Assembly: GCF_040546595.1 (NCBI RefSeq) | Contig: NZ_JBEPOB010000001.1 | Coordinates: 4,837,001-4,901,000 of the forward strand | DNA: 64,000 bases | DNA from: Bosea sp. OAE506 | Lineage (GTDB): Bacteria; Pseudomonadota; Alphaproteobacteria; Rhizobiales; Beijerinckiaceae | Direction: 5' to 3' | In this document: positions 18,751 through 28,625 of the stretch, in pieces | Numbering within the stretch: the first letter of the stretch is position 1 | How the letters are laid out: each line of letters opens with the position of its first letter | Notes under the pieces: generated by a model | Database searches by the model: none | What the model saw: the letters and a program-made list of their open reading frames with translations, nothing else | What the model was told of the DNA's origin: nothing | Position numbers and translations under genes: made by a program

Positions 18751-19625
18751 TCTACGACCTCCGTCACGTCACGACCTACGCCTATAGCCGGCCGGTCCCC
18801 TTCGCGCGCTGCATCCTACGGCTGCAGCCGCGCAACGATGGCGGGCAGAGCGTCCAGAGCAGCGAACTGAGCGTGACTCCACGCCCGGCCGAGCGCGACG
18901 ACAGCGTTTGCTTCTTCGGCAACCGGATGACGACGATCACCATCGCCAAGCCGCATCGCGAGCTGAAGGTCGAGATGCGGGCGCGCGTCGAGGTCAGGCG
19001 GCCCCAGGCGCCCTTCCCCGGCCTGACGCGGAGCTGGGAGGATGTCGGCGAACAGGCCCTCGCCTCGGCCAGCCTGGCGCCGGATTCGCCCGCACATCAT
19101 CTCTATCCCAGCCGTCTCGTGCCGCCCGTCGCCGCCGTCACCGACTATGCGCGCAACAGTTTCCCGCAGAAGCGGCCGGTCCTCGAGGCGGCGACCGAGT
19201 TGATGGCGCGCATCCGGGCCGACTTCACCTATGATCCCGAAGCGACCGAGGTCTCGACGCCGCTGGAGGAAGCCTTCCGCGAGCGCCACGGCGTCTGCCA
19301 GGACTTCGCCCATGTCATGATCGCGGGGCTGCGTGGGCTCGGCCTGCCGGCCGCCTATGTCAGCGGCTATATCCGCACCGTGCCGCCGCCGGGCCAGAAA
19401 CGGCTCGAGGGCGCTGACGCCAGCCATGCCTGGGTGATGCTCTGGTGCGGTCCGGAGACCGGCTGGATCGGCCTCGACCCGACCAACGATCTGATCGTCG
19501 CCGACGACCACATCGTCACCGCCTTCGGCCGCGACTATGCCGACGTCTCCCCGCTCGACGGCGTCGTCATCGGCCCCGGCTCGCAGAAGATCGGCGTGGC
19601 CGTCGACGTCATCCCCATCGGCTGA
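18747..19625 (+). CDS. Transglutaminase-like cysteine protease-fold protein
   Basis: 292-residue protein of the COG1305 type with an N-terminal beta-sandwich-like domain (residues 1-85, opening with YDLRHVTTYAYSRPV) and a papain-like core. The catalytic triad is intact: C184 in HGVCQDFAH, H227 in SHAWVML, D244 in GLDPTND. It starts at a GTG overlapping the upstream stop by four bases. No signal peptide is visible, suggesting cytoplasmic action. In bacteria such proteins are thought to act as peptidases, amidases or acyl transferases. Here it presumably trims or transfers the product of the adjacent ligases. A weak terminator follows. Confidence 0.88.
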   Translation: MIYDLRHVTTYAYSRPVPFARCILRLQPRNDGGQSVQSSELSVTPRPAERDDSVCFFGNRMTTITIAKPHRELKVEMRARVEVRRPQAPFPGLTRSWEDVGEQALASASLAPDSPAHHLYPSRLVPPVAAVTDYARNSFPQKRPVLEAATELMARIRADFTYDPEATEVSTPLEEAFRERHGVCQDFAHVMIAGLRGLGLPAAYVSGYIRTVPPPGQKRLEGADASHAWVMLWCGPETGWIGLDPTNDLIVADDHIVTAFGRDYADVSPLDGVVIGPGSQKIGVAVDVIPIG

Positions 19626-20903
<1,278 letters not shown>

Positions 20904-20912
20904 CGGAAGTGC

Positions 20913-21263
20913 TCAGGCGGCCTGCGACTCCTGCCGCGTGGCGTGACGTTCGCCCCACTCCTTCAGCGCCGCAATGACCGGCTCTAGCGTGCGCCCCTTG
21001 GCCGAGAGCGAGTATTCGACGCGGGGCGGCACCTGCGGATAGACGACGCGCAGGATCAGCCCGTCCGCCTCCAGCTCACGCAGTTGTGTGGTGAGCATGC
21101 GCTGGGTCACGCCGGGGACGCGCTTGCGGATTTCATTGAAGCGCAACGTCCCGCCGATCAGGTGATACAGCACGATCCCCTTCCATTTGCCGCCAATCAA
21201 CCCCAGCGCGGCCTCGACCGGGCAGCCTTCGGCGCAAAAGGGCTCCTTGAAGCGGGGCGGCAT
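20913..21263 (-). CDS. HxlR-family transcriptional regulator
   Basis: 116-residue winged-helix regulator of the MarR-like HxlR family. The N-terminal [22 protein letters not shown] carries the conserved family cysteine, followed by the recognition region [20 protein letters not shown] and the wing [16 protein letters not shown]. Some relatives (QorR, HypR) sense quinones or electrophiles through that cysteine. I chose the ATG at 21263 because AAGGA lies seven bases upstream. It is divergent from a quinone oxidoreductase-like gene, a common pairing in which the regulator controls both. The long upstream extension to 21347 would run through the promoter and is unlikely. Confidence 0.9.
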   Translation of the reverse strand: MPPRFKEPFCAEGCPVEAALGLIGGKWKGIVLYHLIGGTLRFNEIRKRVPGVTQRMLTTQLRELEADGLILRVVYPQVPPRVEYSLSAKGRTLEPVIAALKEWGERHATRQESQAA

Positions 21264-21295
21264 CACGGTATCCTTTTCGACACTATGGGCGGTAT

Positions 21296-21314
21296 TTGTG
21301 CGTACTTGCGACAA
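21296..21314. promoter_or_regulatory. Candidate HxlR operator in the divergent promoter region
   Basis: The imperfect inverted repeat TTGTGCG-TACTTG-CGACAA lies midway in the 101-base gap between the HxlR gene and the MDR reductase gene. HxlR proteins usually bind such sites between divergent genes. This is a pattern match only. Confidence 0.35.
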
Positions 21315-21364
21315 GCGAGAATAGCGGTCATCTCGCCGGCATTGCAACGCAGGAGACCTCGACC

Positions 21365-22378
21365 ATGCGCGCCATCGGCTATCGCGATGCCCAGGAGATC
21401 AGCGCCGAAACCAGCCTGATCCCGCTTGATCTGCCCGAACCGGTGGCCAGCGGCCGCGACCTTCTGGTCGAGGTGAAGGCGATCTCGGTCAATCCGGTCG
21501 ATACGAAGGTTCGGCGCAACGCCCGCCCGCCGGAGGGCGAGGCGCGCATCCTCGGCTGGGATGCCGCGGGCGTCGTCAAGGCGGTCGGTCCCGAGGTCAC
21601 GGCCTTCCGACCAGGCGACGGGGTGTTCTACGCGGGCGCGCTGAACCGGCCCGGCGCCAACATGGAGCTTCATCTCGTCGACGAACGCATCGTCGGCCCG
21701 AAGCCGAAGAGCCTGTCCTTCGCCGAGGCCGCCGCCCTGCCCCTGACGATGATCACGGCCTGGGAGATGCTGTTCGACCGGGTGAAGGTCCGCGATCCCG
21801 TACCCGGCGCGGCCACGGCCCTGCTGATCGTGGGTGGGGCGGGCGGTGTCGGTTCGGCGGCGATCCAGCTCGCACGACGCCTGACCGATCTCACCGTCAT
21901 CGCAACCGCTTCGCGGCCCGAGACCCGGGCCTGGGCGAGCGAACTCGGCGCGCATCATGTCGTCGATCACAGCCGCCCGCTGGCTGAGGAGGTCGCAGCG
22001 CTCGGCCTCGGCGCGCCCGGCTTCGTCTTCTTCACGACCCACACCACCCAGCACCTGCCCGAGGTGCTGAAGCTCGTTGCGCCGCAGGGGCGGCTCGGCG
22101 TCATCGACGATCCCGCAACGCTCGACGTGATGCCGCTCAAGAACAAGTCGCTGTCGCTGCACTGGGAGCTGATGTTCACCCGCTCGCTGCACCAGACGCC
22201 CGACATGCAGGCGCAGGGCGATCTGCTGGCCGAGGTCGCGCGGCTGGTCGATGCGGGCGAGCTGCGGACCACCCTGACCGAGAGCTTCGGCCGGATCGAC
22301 GTCGCCAACCTGAAGCGGGCCCATGCCCTGCTCGAAAGCGGCAAGGCGAAGGGCAAGATCGTGCTCGAAGGCTTCTGA
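21365..22378 (+). CDS. Zinc-independent MDR-superfamily alcohol dehydrogenase/quinone oxidoreductase
   Basis: 337-residue medium-chain dehydrogenase/reductase related to QOR/ZADH-like quinone oxidoreductases. The N-terminal GroES-like domain contains [16 protein letters not shown], and the nucleotide-binding loop is [16 protein letters not shown]. No structural zinc cysteine cluster is visible. It probably reduces quinones or enones with NADPH, detoxifying electrophiles. The ATG at 21365 follows AGGAGA. It is divergent from an HxlR regulator, supporting a quinone- or aldehyde-inducible switch. Confidence 0.88.
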   Translation: MRAIGYRDAQEISAETSLIPLDLPEPVASGRDLLVEVKAISVNPVDTKVRRNARPPEGEARILGWDAAGVVKAVGPEVTAFRPGDGVFYAGALNRPGANMELHLVDERIVGPKPKSLSFAEAAALPLTMITAWEMLFDRVKVRDPVPGAATALLIVGGAGGVGSAAIQLARRLTDLTVIATASRPETRAWASELGAHHVVDHSRPLAEEVAALGLGAPGFVFFTTHTTQHLPEVLKLVAPQGRLGVIDDPATLDVMPLKNKSLSLHWELMFTRSLHQTPDMQAQGDLLAEVARLVDAGELRTTLTESFGRIDVANLKRAHALLESGKAKGKIVLEGF

Positions 22379-22381
22379 GCC

Positions 22382-23386
22382 TCAGGCGGGCGTCGGAAAT
22401 TCCGAGCCCGCCCATTCCACGGGCACGTCGAGGGTGCCGGCGGTGATCGCCCTCGCCGCGGCCTCGATGCGGCCGCGGATCTCGCTCGGCACGGAGGGGG
22501 CCATGATCAGCCGCACCGCCTCCGGTGTCTCCAGCCCCAGACGCTTGATCTCGCCGGTGGCGAACTTGCCGGTGGCGAAATCCGCGACCGCATCGAACAG
22601 GGCCCGGCCGGAATCGGCGAAGGCGGAGGCGATGAAGACGTCCGGCGCGATCGCCGTCCAGTCGCCGACATTGCCGATCTGCTTGACGCCGAGTTCGCGG
22701 CAGGCCGCGATGACGCCGTTACGGCCGGCGTTCAGCATCGTGAAGATGACCTGCGCATCCTTGGCGATCATGGCGCGGGCGACCTTCTCCGACAGGGCGT
22801 TGTCGTCCTGGTTGCCGGAGAAATTGGTCAGCAGGATTACCTTCGGATCGGCATGGGCGACACCGGCGGCATAGGCGGCGCGGCCCTTCAGTCCCGGCGT
22901 CACCCGGATGCCGGACATATGCCCGACGACGCCGGTGCGGGTCGTCAAAGCGGCGAGCATGCCGGCGAGAAACGCCGACTGCTCCTGCAGCACCTCATAG
23001 CTCGCGAGGTTGGTCCCCGTCACGTTGCCCTGGGTCACGGCAAAGCGCACGGCCGGGAATTCGGCAGCGACCGTCTTGGCGGCGGCGTTGTTCTGGCCGC
23101 CATGAGCGATGACGAGATCGGGCCCGGCTGCTGCGAGTTCGCGCAAGGCGGCGCTCAGATCCTCGGGCTTCGGCTGGACGCCCTGTTTGAAGGCGACGGA
23201 GACGCCGAGGCGCGCTTCGGCGAGCTTCAGCCCGTCATAGCCCGCCTGCATGAAGCCGCGATCGTCGATGCGCCCGGCGAAGAGCGCGGCAACCTTCTTC
23301 GGAGCCTGAGCCCGCCCGAGAGTCGGCAGGGAGGCGGACGAGATCAGGGCGAGCGCGGTGCGGCGGTTCGGACGAAGCAGGGTCAT
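22382..23386 (-). CDS. BMP-family ABC transporter substrate-binding protein
   Basis: 334-residue periplasmic binding protein of the basic membrane protein (Bmp/PnrA) family, which usually binds nucleosides or related bases. An N-terminal twin-arginine-like RPNRRTALALISSASLPTLGRAQA looks like an export signal with a cleavage site at GRAQA; there is no lipobox cysteine. The body opens VAALFAGRIDDRGFMQAGYDG, typical of the family. I chose the ATG at 23386, at the signal peptide. No permease or ATPase genes adjoin it, so it is an orphan binding protein or a sensory/partner protein for a distant transporter. It is convergent with the MDR reductase (3-base gap). Confidence 0.85.
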   Translation of the reverse strand: MTLLRPNRRTALALISSASLPTLGRAQAPKKVAALFAGRIDDRGFMQAGYDGLKLAEARLGVSVAFKQGVQPKPEDLSAALRELAAAGPDLVIAHGGQNNAAAKTVAAEFPAVRFAVTQGNVTGTNLASYEVLQEQSAFLAGMLAALTTRTGVVGHMSGIRVTPGLKGRAAYAAGVAHADPKVILLTNFSGNQDDNALSEKVARAMIAKDAQVIFTMLNAGRNGVIAACRELGVKQIGNVGDWTAIAPDVFIASAFADSGRALFDAVADFATGKFATGEIKRLGLETPEAVRLIMAPSVPSEIRGRIEAAARAITAGTLDVPVEWAGSEFPTPA

Positions 23387-23495
23387 CGTGGCGGGGTCCC
23401 TCCGGTTGAGAACAGCCGGAAGCAAAGACCAGATCAGCCCCCGCCGCAATGTCGGAGGACCGGGCGGCGCGGCGGCCGCCCGGTCCAGTGTCGCC

Positions 23496-24941
23496 TCAGG
23501 CCAGCGTGTAGGCGGTCTTGACCGTGGTGTAGAACTCCTTGGCGTAGGCGCCCTGCTCGCGGGGGCCGTAGCTCGATCCCTTCCGACCGCCGAAGGGCAC
23601 GTGGTAGTCGACGCCCGCGGTGGCGAGGTTGACCATCACCATGCCGGCCTCGGCATTGCGCCGGAAATGCGTCGCGTGCTTCAGCGAGGTCGTGCAGATG
23701 CCCGAGGACAGGCCGAACTCGGTATCGTTGGCGACGGCGAGCGCCTCCTCGTAGTCCTTGACGCGGATGATGTTGGCGACGGGGCCGAAGACCTCCTCGC
23801 GCGAGATCCGCATTGCGTTCGTCGTCTCGGTGAAGAGCGCCGGCTGGAGGTAGAAGCCGGGGGTCTCGCGGTTCAGAAGCTCGCCGCCCCAGGCCAGCTT
23901 GCCGCCCTCGTCCTTGGCGATCTGGATGTATTTCAGATCCTGGTCGAGCTGACTCTGGTCGACGACCGGGCCGATATGCGTGCCGGCCTTGAGCGCGTCG
24001 TCGACGACGACGCCCTTCAGCCGCTCGACGCAGGCTTCGACGAAGCGGTCATGGATGCCGGCCTGGACGATCAGGCGCGAGGACGCCGTGCAGCGCTGGC
24101 CGGTGGAGAAGAAGGCGCCGGTGACGGCGGCTTCGACCGCGACCTTGAGGTCGGCGTCGTCGAGCACGACGAGCGGGTTCTTGCCGCCCATCTCGAGCTG
24201 GACCTTCTTCATCGGCGAGGAGGCGATGCAGGCCTCGGCGACCTTGCGGCCGGTCGCGACCGAGCCGGTGAAGGAGATGGCGTGGACGTCCTTGTGCTGC
24301 AGCAGCGCCTGGCCGACGACCGAGCCTCGGCCCATGACGAGGTTGAGCACGCCCTTGGGCAGGCCGGCGCGCTGGATGATGTCGACCAGCGCCCAGGCCG
24401 AACCCGGCACCAGATCGGCCGGCTTGATGACGACGCAGTTGCCGTAGGCGAGCGCCGGGGCGATCTTCCAGGCGGGGATCGCGATCGGGAAGTTCCAGGG
24501 CGTGATCATTCCGACGATGCCGACCGGCTCGCGCGTGATCTCGACGCCGACACCAGGACGCACGGAGGGCAGCGCCTCGCCCGACAGGCGCAGGCACTCG
24601 CCGGCGAAGAAGGCGAAGATCTGGCCGGCGCGGCCGGCCTCGCCGATGCCCTCGGCCAGGGTCTTGCCCTCCTCGCGGGAGAGCAGGCGGCCGAGTTCCT
24701 CCTTGCGGGCGAGGATCTCGTCGGAGGCCTTCTTCAGGATCTCGTAGCGCTCCTGCGGGCCGGAGCGGCTCCAGGCCGGGAAGGCCGCCTTGGCGGCCGC
24801 GACCGCGTCGTTGAGCTGATCGACGGAGCCCTGCGCGTATTCGCCGACGACGTCGTTGGTGTTGGAAGGGTTGATGTTGCGCGAAACTTGCGAGCCACCA
24901 GCCCATTCGCCGGCAATCAGGTTCTTGAACATCTCGGTCAT
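23496..24941 (-). CDS. NAD(P)+-dependent aldehyde dehydrogenase, probably 2,5-dioxopentanoate/semialdehyde type
   Basis: 481-residue ALDH-superfamily enzyme. The oxyanion asparagine is N150 (TPWNFPIAIP), the general base is E250 (LEMGGKNP), and the nucleophile is C284 (GQRCTASSR). ALDHs with this sequence style include alpha-ketoglutaric semialdehyde dehydrogenases acting at the end of pentose, uronate or hydroxyproline breakdown, so that is the favoured substrate class. It lies 109 bases upstream of the BMP-family binding protein on the same strand, and cotranscription is possible. Confidence 0.9.
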   Translation of the reverse strand: MTEMFKNLIAGEWAGGSQVSRNINPSNTNDVVGEYAQGSVDQLNDAVAAAKAAFPAWSRSGPQERYEILKKASDEILARKEELGRLLSREEGKTLAEGIGEAGRAGQIFAFFAGECLRLSGEALPSVRPGVGVEITREPVGIVGMITPWNFPIAIPAWKIAPALAYGNCVVIKPADLVPGSAWALVDIIQRAGLPKGVLNLVMGRGSVVGQALLQHKDVHAISFTGSVATGRKVAEACIASSPMKKVQLEMGGKNPLVVLDDADLKVAVEAAVTGAFFSTGQRCTASSRLIVQAGIHDRFVEACVERLKGVVVDDALKAGTHIGPVVDQSQLDQDLKYIQIAKDEGGKLAWGGELLNRETPGFYLQPALFTETTNAMRISREEVFGPVANIIRVKDYEEALAVANDTEFGLSSGICTTSLKHATHFRRNAEAGMVMVNLATAGVDYHVPFGGRKGSSYGPREQGAYAKEFYTTVKTAYTLA

Positions 24942-25051
24942 CAGCGGCCTCCCACGGCGTTTTGTGTTCGCCGGGGTTTAGCCGCTTTGGAGCGCGATGG
25001 CCAATGCCGGCCGGTGCATTGGGTCTGCCCCGCCATGCATGATGGCCGCGT

Positions 25052-25708
25052 TCAGAACTCGGCGTCGAGCTCTTCCACGTCGTCGGGCTCGGCCCTAGCG
25101 GCCTCGATCCAGCGCTGCAAAGCGGGCCAGGCCGAGATCGTCCGGCAATAGGCCTGGCAGGCGGCGTCGAGCGCGACGTCATAGGTCAGGAAGCGCAGGC
25201 AGACGGGCGCATACATCGCGTCCGCCATCGTCAGCGTCTTGCCGAAGAGGTAGGGCCCGCCATAGCGCTGCAGGCTGTCGCGCCAGATTTCCGTGACGCG
25301 GTCGATATCGGCCTGGGCGCCGGCCCAGACCTTGAAGCCCGGATAATGCGCCTTGAGGTTCATCGGCAGGGCCGAGCGCAGATTGGCGAAGCCGGAATGC
25401 ATCTCGCCGCAGATGGCGCGGCAATGCGCGCGGGCGGCGGCGTCCTTCGGCACGAGGCCGGCACCGGGCCTGATCTCGTCGAGATAGGCGGCGATGGCGA
25501 GCGTGTCCCAGACCTTGATGCCGTCATGCGTCAGACAGGGCACGAGGAAGGAGGGCGAAAGCAGCAGCAGCTCGGCCCGCGTCGAGGGATCGTCGGTGGA
25601 AAGCATGTGCTCTTCCACCTCGAGCCCCGCCATCATGCAGAGCAGCCAACCGCGCAGCGACCAGGACGAGTAGTTCTTGCTGCTGATGGTCAGTGTCGCG
25701 CCGGTCAT
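25052..25708 (-). CDS. Glutathione S-transferase family protein
   Basis: 218-residue protein with an N-terminal thioredoxin-like domain (TLTISSKNYSSWSLRGWLL, with serines near the usual catalytic position) and an all-helical C-terminal domain (GPYLFGKTLTMADAMYAPVCLRF). This matches the bacterial GST subgroup related to maleylacetoacetate isomerase/zeta-like enzymes. The ATG at 25708 has AGAGGA eight bases upstream. Long upstream in-frame extension is non-coding. It stands alone, divergent from the PHA depolymerase, and may conjugate or isomerise electrophiles. Confidence 0.88.
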   Translation of the reverse strand: MTGATLTISSKNYSSWSLRGWLLCMMAGLEVEEHMLSTDDPSTRAELLLLSPSFLVPCLTHDGIKVWDTLAIAAYLDEIRPGAGLVPKDAAARAHCRAICGEMHSGFANLRSALPMNLKAHYPGFKVWAGAQADIDRVTEIWRDSLQRYGGPYLFGKTLTMADAMYAPVCLRFLTYDVALDAACQAYCRTISAWPALQRWIEAARAEPDDVEELDAEF

Positions 25709-25882
25709 GGCAGGCATCCTCTGCGGCAGCCCGAGATCTAGCAAGAGGCATTCCACTCCGGAATGCGGATTAGAACAATCTTGCGGAAACGACCTTTTGC
25801 AGTGCAACATCGACGAGGGCGCGGGCTGCCACCGGCCAAGCCCGGCTGCGGCACCAGGCTGTTGATCCGAAGGCGCATCGCG

Positions 25883-27097
25883 ATGCTCTATCTCGCCTAC
25901 CAGACCCAGGCGGATTTCATGAACCCCGCGCGCATGCTGGCGCAATCGGCCCTGGCTGCGATCGGCGCCCGGGCGATGAGCGGCCAGCCGATGGACTGGC
26001 GCGCGACAGCCGCCGCCTATGAGATGGTGACACGGGCCGGCCTCACCCATGAGCGGCCGCCCTACGAGATCGACAGCGTGCGCGAGGGCAATCGCGACGT
26101 GCCGGTGACCGAGGAGGTGGTGCTGACCCTGCCGTTTGGCAGCCTGCTGCGCTTCCGCAAGGACAGCGAAACGCCGCAGGCAAAGGTGCTGGTGGTGGCG
26201 CCGATGTCGGGCCATTTCGCAACCCTGCTGCGCAACACGGTGGCGACGCTGCTGCGCGACCACGACGTCTACATCACCGATTGGCACAACGCCCGCGACG
26301 TGCCGCTGGAGGCCGGGCCCTTCGGCTATGACGATTATGTCGACACGCTGATCCGTTTCGTCGAGACGCTCGGCGCCGAGACGCATATCGTCGCCGTGTG
26401 CCAGCCCTGCGTGCAGGTGCTGACGGCGGCGGCGGTGATGGCCCAGGCGGGCAGCCCGTTCCAGCCGCGCAGCATGACGCTGATGGCGGGGCCGGTCGAT
26501 ACGCGCGTCAACCCGACGACCGTCAACAAGCTGGCGATGGACAAGCCGATCGACTGGTTCCGGCGCAACCTGATCGCGACGGTGCCGTCACGCTTTCCGG
26601 GCGGCGGGCGGCGGGTCTATCCGGGCTTCGTCCAGCTCGGCGCCTTCGTCGCGATGAACATGCAGCGCCATGTCAACGCGCATATCGACATGTTCCTGCA
26701 TCTCGCCACCGGCGAGACCGAGGAGGCACAGAAGATCAAGGCGTTCTACGACGAGTACTTCGCCGTGCTCGACCTGCCGGCAGAGTTCTATCTCGAGACC
26801 GTGCAGTGGATCTTCCAGGAGGCCCGACTGGCGGCCCGCACCCTGACCTATCGCGGCGAGCCGGTCGATTGCCGCGCCATCCGGCGCACCGCCCTGCTCA
26901 CCGTCGAGGGCGAGCGCGACGATATCTGCGCACTCGGCCAGACCTCGGCGGCGCATGATCTCTGCTCGGGGCTGAAGCCCTTTCGCAAGCGCCACCACAT
27001 GCAGGCCGGCGTCGGCCATTACGGCGTCTTCTCGGGCCGCAAATGGGACGGGCAGATCTACCCGATCGTCCGCAACATGATCCTGGCCAACAGCTGA
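25883..27097 (+). CDS. Intracellular polyhydroxyalkanoate depolymerase
   Basis: 404-residue alpha/beta-hydrolase of the PhaZ-type intracellular PHB depolymerase family, which mobilises stored polyhydroxybutyrate. The N-terminal LYLAYQTQADFMNPARMLA is characteristic of the family, and the nucleophile is C173 in the lipase-box-like VCQPC. No signal peptide is present, consistent with granule degradation in the cytoplasm. I chose the ATG at 25883; the 40 upstream in-frame codons are not family-like. No PHA synthase or phasin gene is in the window. Confidence 0.92.
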   Translation: MLYLAYQTQADFMNPARMLAQSALAAIGARAMSGQPMDWRATAAAYEMVTRAGLTHERPPYEIDSVREGNRDVPVTEEVVLTLPFGSLLRFRKDSETPQAKVLVVAPMSGHFATLLRNTVATLLRDHDVYITDWHNARDVPLEAGPFGYDDYVDTLIRFVETLGAETHIVAVCQPCVQVLTAAAVMAQAGSPFQPRSMTLMAGPVDTRVNPTTVNKLAMDKPIDWFRRNLIATVPSRFPGGGRRVYPGFVQLGAFVAMNMQRHVNAHIDMFLHLATGETEEAQKIKAFYDEYFAVLDLPAEFYLETVQWIFQEARLAARTLTYRGEPVDCRAIRRTALLTVEGERDDICALGQTSAAHDLCSGLKPFRKRHHMQAGVGHYGVFSGRKWDGQIYPIVRNMILANS

Positions 27098-27109
27098 GCG
27101 GCCGAGCGC

Positions 27110-27262
27110 CTACTTCTCCTTGATCGACAGCCCGTTCTTGCCGACCGAGATCTCGACGCCTTCAGGCTGCTTCTTCTCCTGGTAGAGGGCATAGCCGGTG
27201 GCGGCGAGGCCGACGACGAGGGCGAAGACGAGGGCAACGAGAACCTGGCGCGAAGCGAGCAT
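27110..27262 (-). CDS. 50-residue single-pass membrane protein
   Basis: A short ORF reads MLASRQVLVALVFALVVGLA, then ATGYALYQEKKQPEG and ends VEISVGKNGLSIKEK. The first 28 residues form one transmembrane helix or uncleaved signal anchor, followed by a charged 22-residue tail. Codon use is GC-rich at third positions like its neighbours, supporting real coding. It is too short to assign to a family. It is divergent from the PNPOx-like gene and has a possible stress promoter at 27305-27329. Confidence 0.65.
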   Translation of the reverse strand: MLASRQVLVALVFALVVGLAATGYALYQEKKQPEGVEISVGKNGLSIKEK

Positions 27263-27304
27263 GTGACGATCCGTGTGAAACCGCATCCCCTGCGGCGCGT
27301 TACC

Positions 27305-27329
27305 AACCCACGACCCGCGGCATTGTTCC
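27305..27329 (-). promoter_or_regulatory. Possible EcfG-type promoter for the 50-residue membrane protein
   Basis: Read on the minus strand: GGAAC, 16 bases, then GGTT. The -35 element is perfect; the -10 differs from the CGTT consensus at one base. It would give a leader of about 35 bases before the start at 27262. Confidence 0.4.
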
Positions 27330-27372
27330 GGCCATTGTGCCGGAGGACCGACGGACCGATCAGGAGACCGCC

Positions 27373-27861
27373 ATGCCGGAGACCGAACTGCAGCAGAGCG
27401 TCTGGGCGGCCCTCGAGCGCCACCCCGTCTGCATGGTAACGATGGTCGTCGACGGTGCGCTCCGCACGCGGCCGATGAGCGGGCATGTCGACCGCGAGAA
27501 CCATCGCCTTCTCTTCATCGTCCATCGCGAGGCAGCGCTGCTCGCGGCCGCCCTCGAACCAACGGCGCTGTCGATCGCGGTCAGCGAAGAGGACCGGAAC
27601 TTCTACGCAGCGCTGCGTTGCGCGGCGGCGGCGATCGAGGACCGCGACCTCCTTGCCCGGATCTGGACACCGGTGACCGGCGCGTGGTTCCCCGGCGGGC
27701 CGGAGGATCCGGATGCGACGCTGCTGGCGCTGACGCCGATCTCCGCCGAGATCTGGAACGGGCCGTCGAGCGGCGTGCTCGTGGCTTTCAAGCTCGCGAC
27801 CGCGAAGATTCTCGGGCGCGCGCCCGATCTCGGGGTCAACGCCACCATCGACATGCGCTGA
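27373..27861 (+). CDS. Pyridoxamine 5'-phosphate oxidase-like (general stress protein 26-type) protein
   Basis: 162-residue split-barrel flavin-binding protein of the COG3871 general stress protein group. It starts ELQQSVWAALERHPVCMVTM and contains the TRPMSGHVDRENHRLLFIV strand pair. Members bind FMN, FAD or F420-like cofactors; the reaction is unknown, but induction in stress is common. The ATG at 27373 has GGAG six bases upstream. It is divergent from the 50-residue membrane protein and lies in an envelope/stress gene block. Confidence 0.82.
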   Translation: MPETELQQSVWAALERHPVCMVTMVVDGALRTRPMSGHVDRENHRLLFIVHREAALLAAALEPTALSIAVSEEDRNFYAALRCAAAAIEDRDLLARIWTPVTGAWFPGGPEDPDATLLALTPISAEIWNGPSSGVLVAFKLATAKILGRAPDLGVNATIDMR

Positions 27862-27876
27862 GGCCTCGACCCCGGC

Positions 27877-28554
27877 TCAGGCGGCGTGTCCGGCCTGTGC
27901 GGGATCGATCCCCTCCGCTCTCGCCATGCGCCGACCGAGAATGGCGACCGACAGGCTCGACCAGGCAATGCCCAAGCACCAGCCGCCGATGACGTCGGTC
28001 GGCCAATGGACGCCGAGATAGATCCGGCTGAGTCCGATCAGGCCGATCATCACCCAGGCGAGCCAGACGCACAGCCGCGCGATGTCCTCGCGGCGGGAAG
28101 CGAGGCCGACGAAGCCGGCGATGCTCAGCAGGGTTACGGCCGAGAGAAAGGCATGGCCGCTCGGGAAACTGGCGGTGAAGGTCAGCGCCGCATGCTCGAC
28201 GATATCGGGGCGATCTCGGCCGATCAGGATCTTCAGCCCGGTCGAGGCCAGCGTCGCGGCGATCACCGACAAGGCGAGCCCGATCGCCAGCGGGCGGTGA
28301 CGGCAGATCCAGAGCGAAAGGCTCGCCGCGATCGTCATCAGGCCGAGGCCGACGAAGCTGCCGAAGGCCGTCATATCCCGCACCGCCTCCTGCAGCCAGG
28401 CCGGCCCGATCGGCGAGGCCGGATCACCCGTCTCGCGGAAGAACAGGACGATGGTGCGGTCGAAGGCGAAGCTGTGCCCGGAGGCGATGAAGAGCGCCAG
28501 GCCGAGAAAGGCGAAGCCGGCGGCGACGGGGAAAAGAACGCGCGGGGAGAACAC
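27877..28554 (-). CDS. PAP2-superfamily membrane phosphatase
   Basis: 225-residue integral membrane protein with about six hydrophobic segments and the three-part PAP2 phosphatase motif: KILIGRDRPD, PSGHAFLSA and SRIYLGVHWPTDV. It probably dephosphorylates phosphatidate, undecaprenyl diphosphate or a related lipid phosphate at the periplasmic face. I place the start at GTG 28554, with GGAGG ten bases upstream; the longer in-frame reading is not hydrophobic or conserved. The diacylglycerol-kinase-like gene lies 71 bases upstream, so a lipid kinase and a lipid phosphatase are adjacent. Confidence 0.88.
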   Translation of the reverse strand: MFSPRVLFPVAAGFAFLGLALFIASGHSFAFDRTIVLFFRETGDPASPIGPAWLQEAVRDMTAFGSFVGLGLMTIAASLSLWICRHRPLAIGLALSVIAATLASTGLKILIGRDRPDIVEHAALTFTASFPSGHAFLSAVTLLSIAGFVGLASRREDIARLCVWLAWVMIGLIGLSRIYLGVHWPTDVIGGWCLGIAWSSLSVAILGRRMARAEGIDPAQAGHAA

Positions 28555-28625
28555 GGAACGACCGCCTCCGGAACAGGGACCATCGGGACATAGGCGCCGA
28601 AAGGCGGGACGCAACCCGCCGGACG

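Noticed and set aside
28565..28625. Possible EcfG promoter from a GGAAC sequence near 28570
   Set aside because: No CGTT at 16-17 bases downstream and no gene in that direction.
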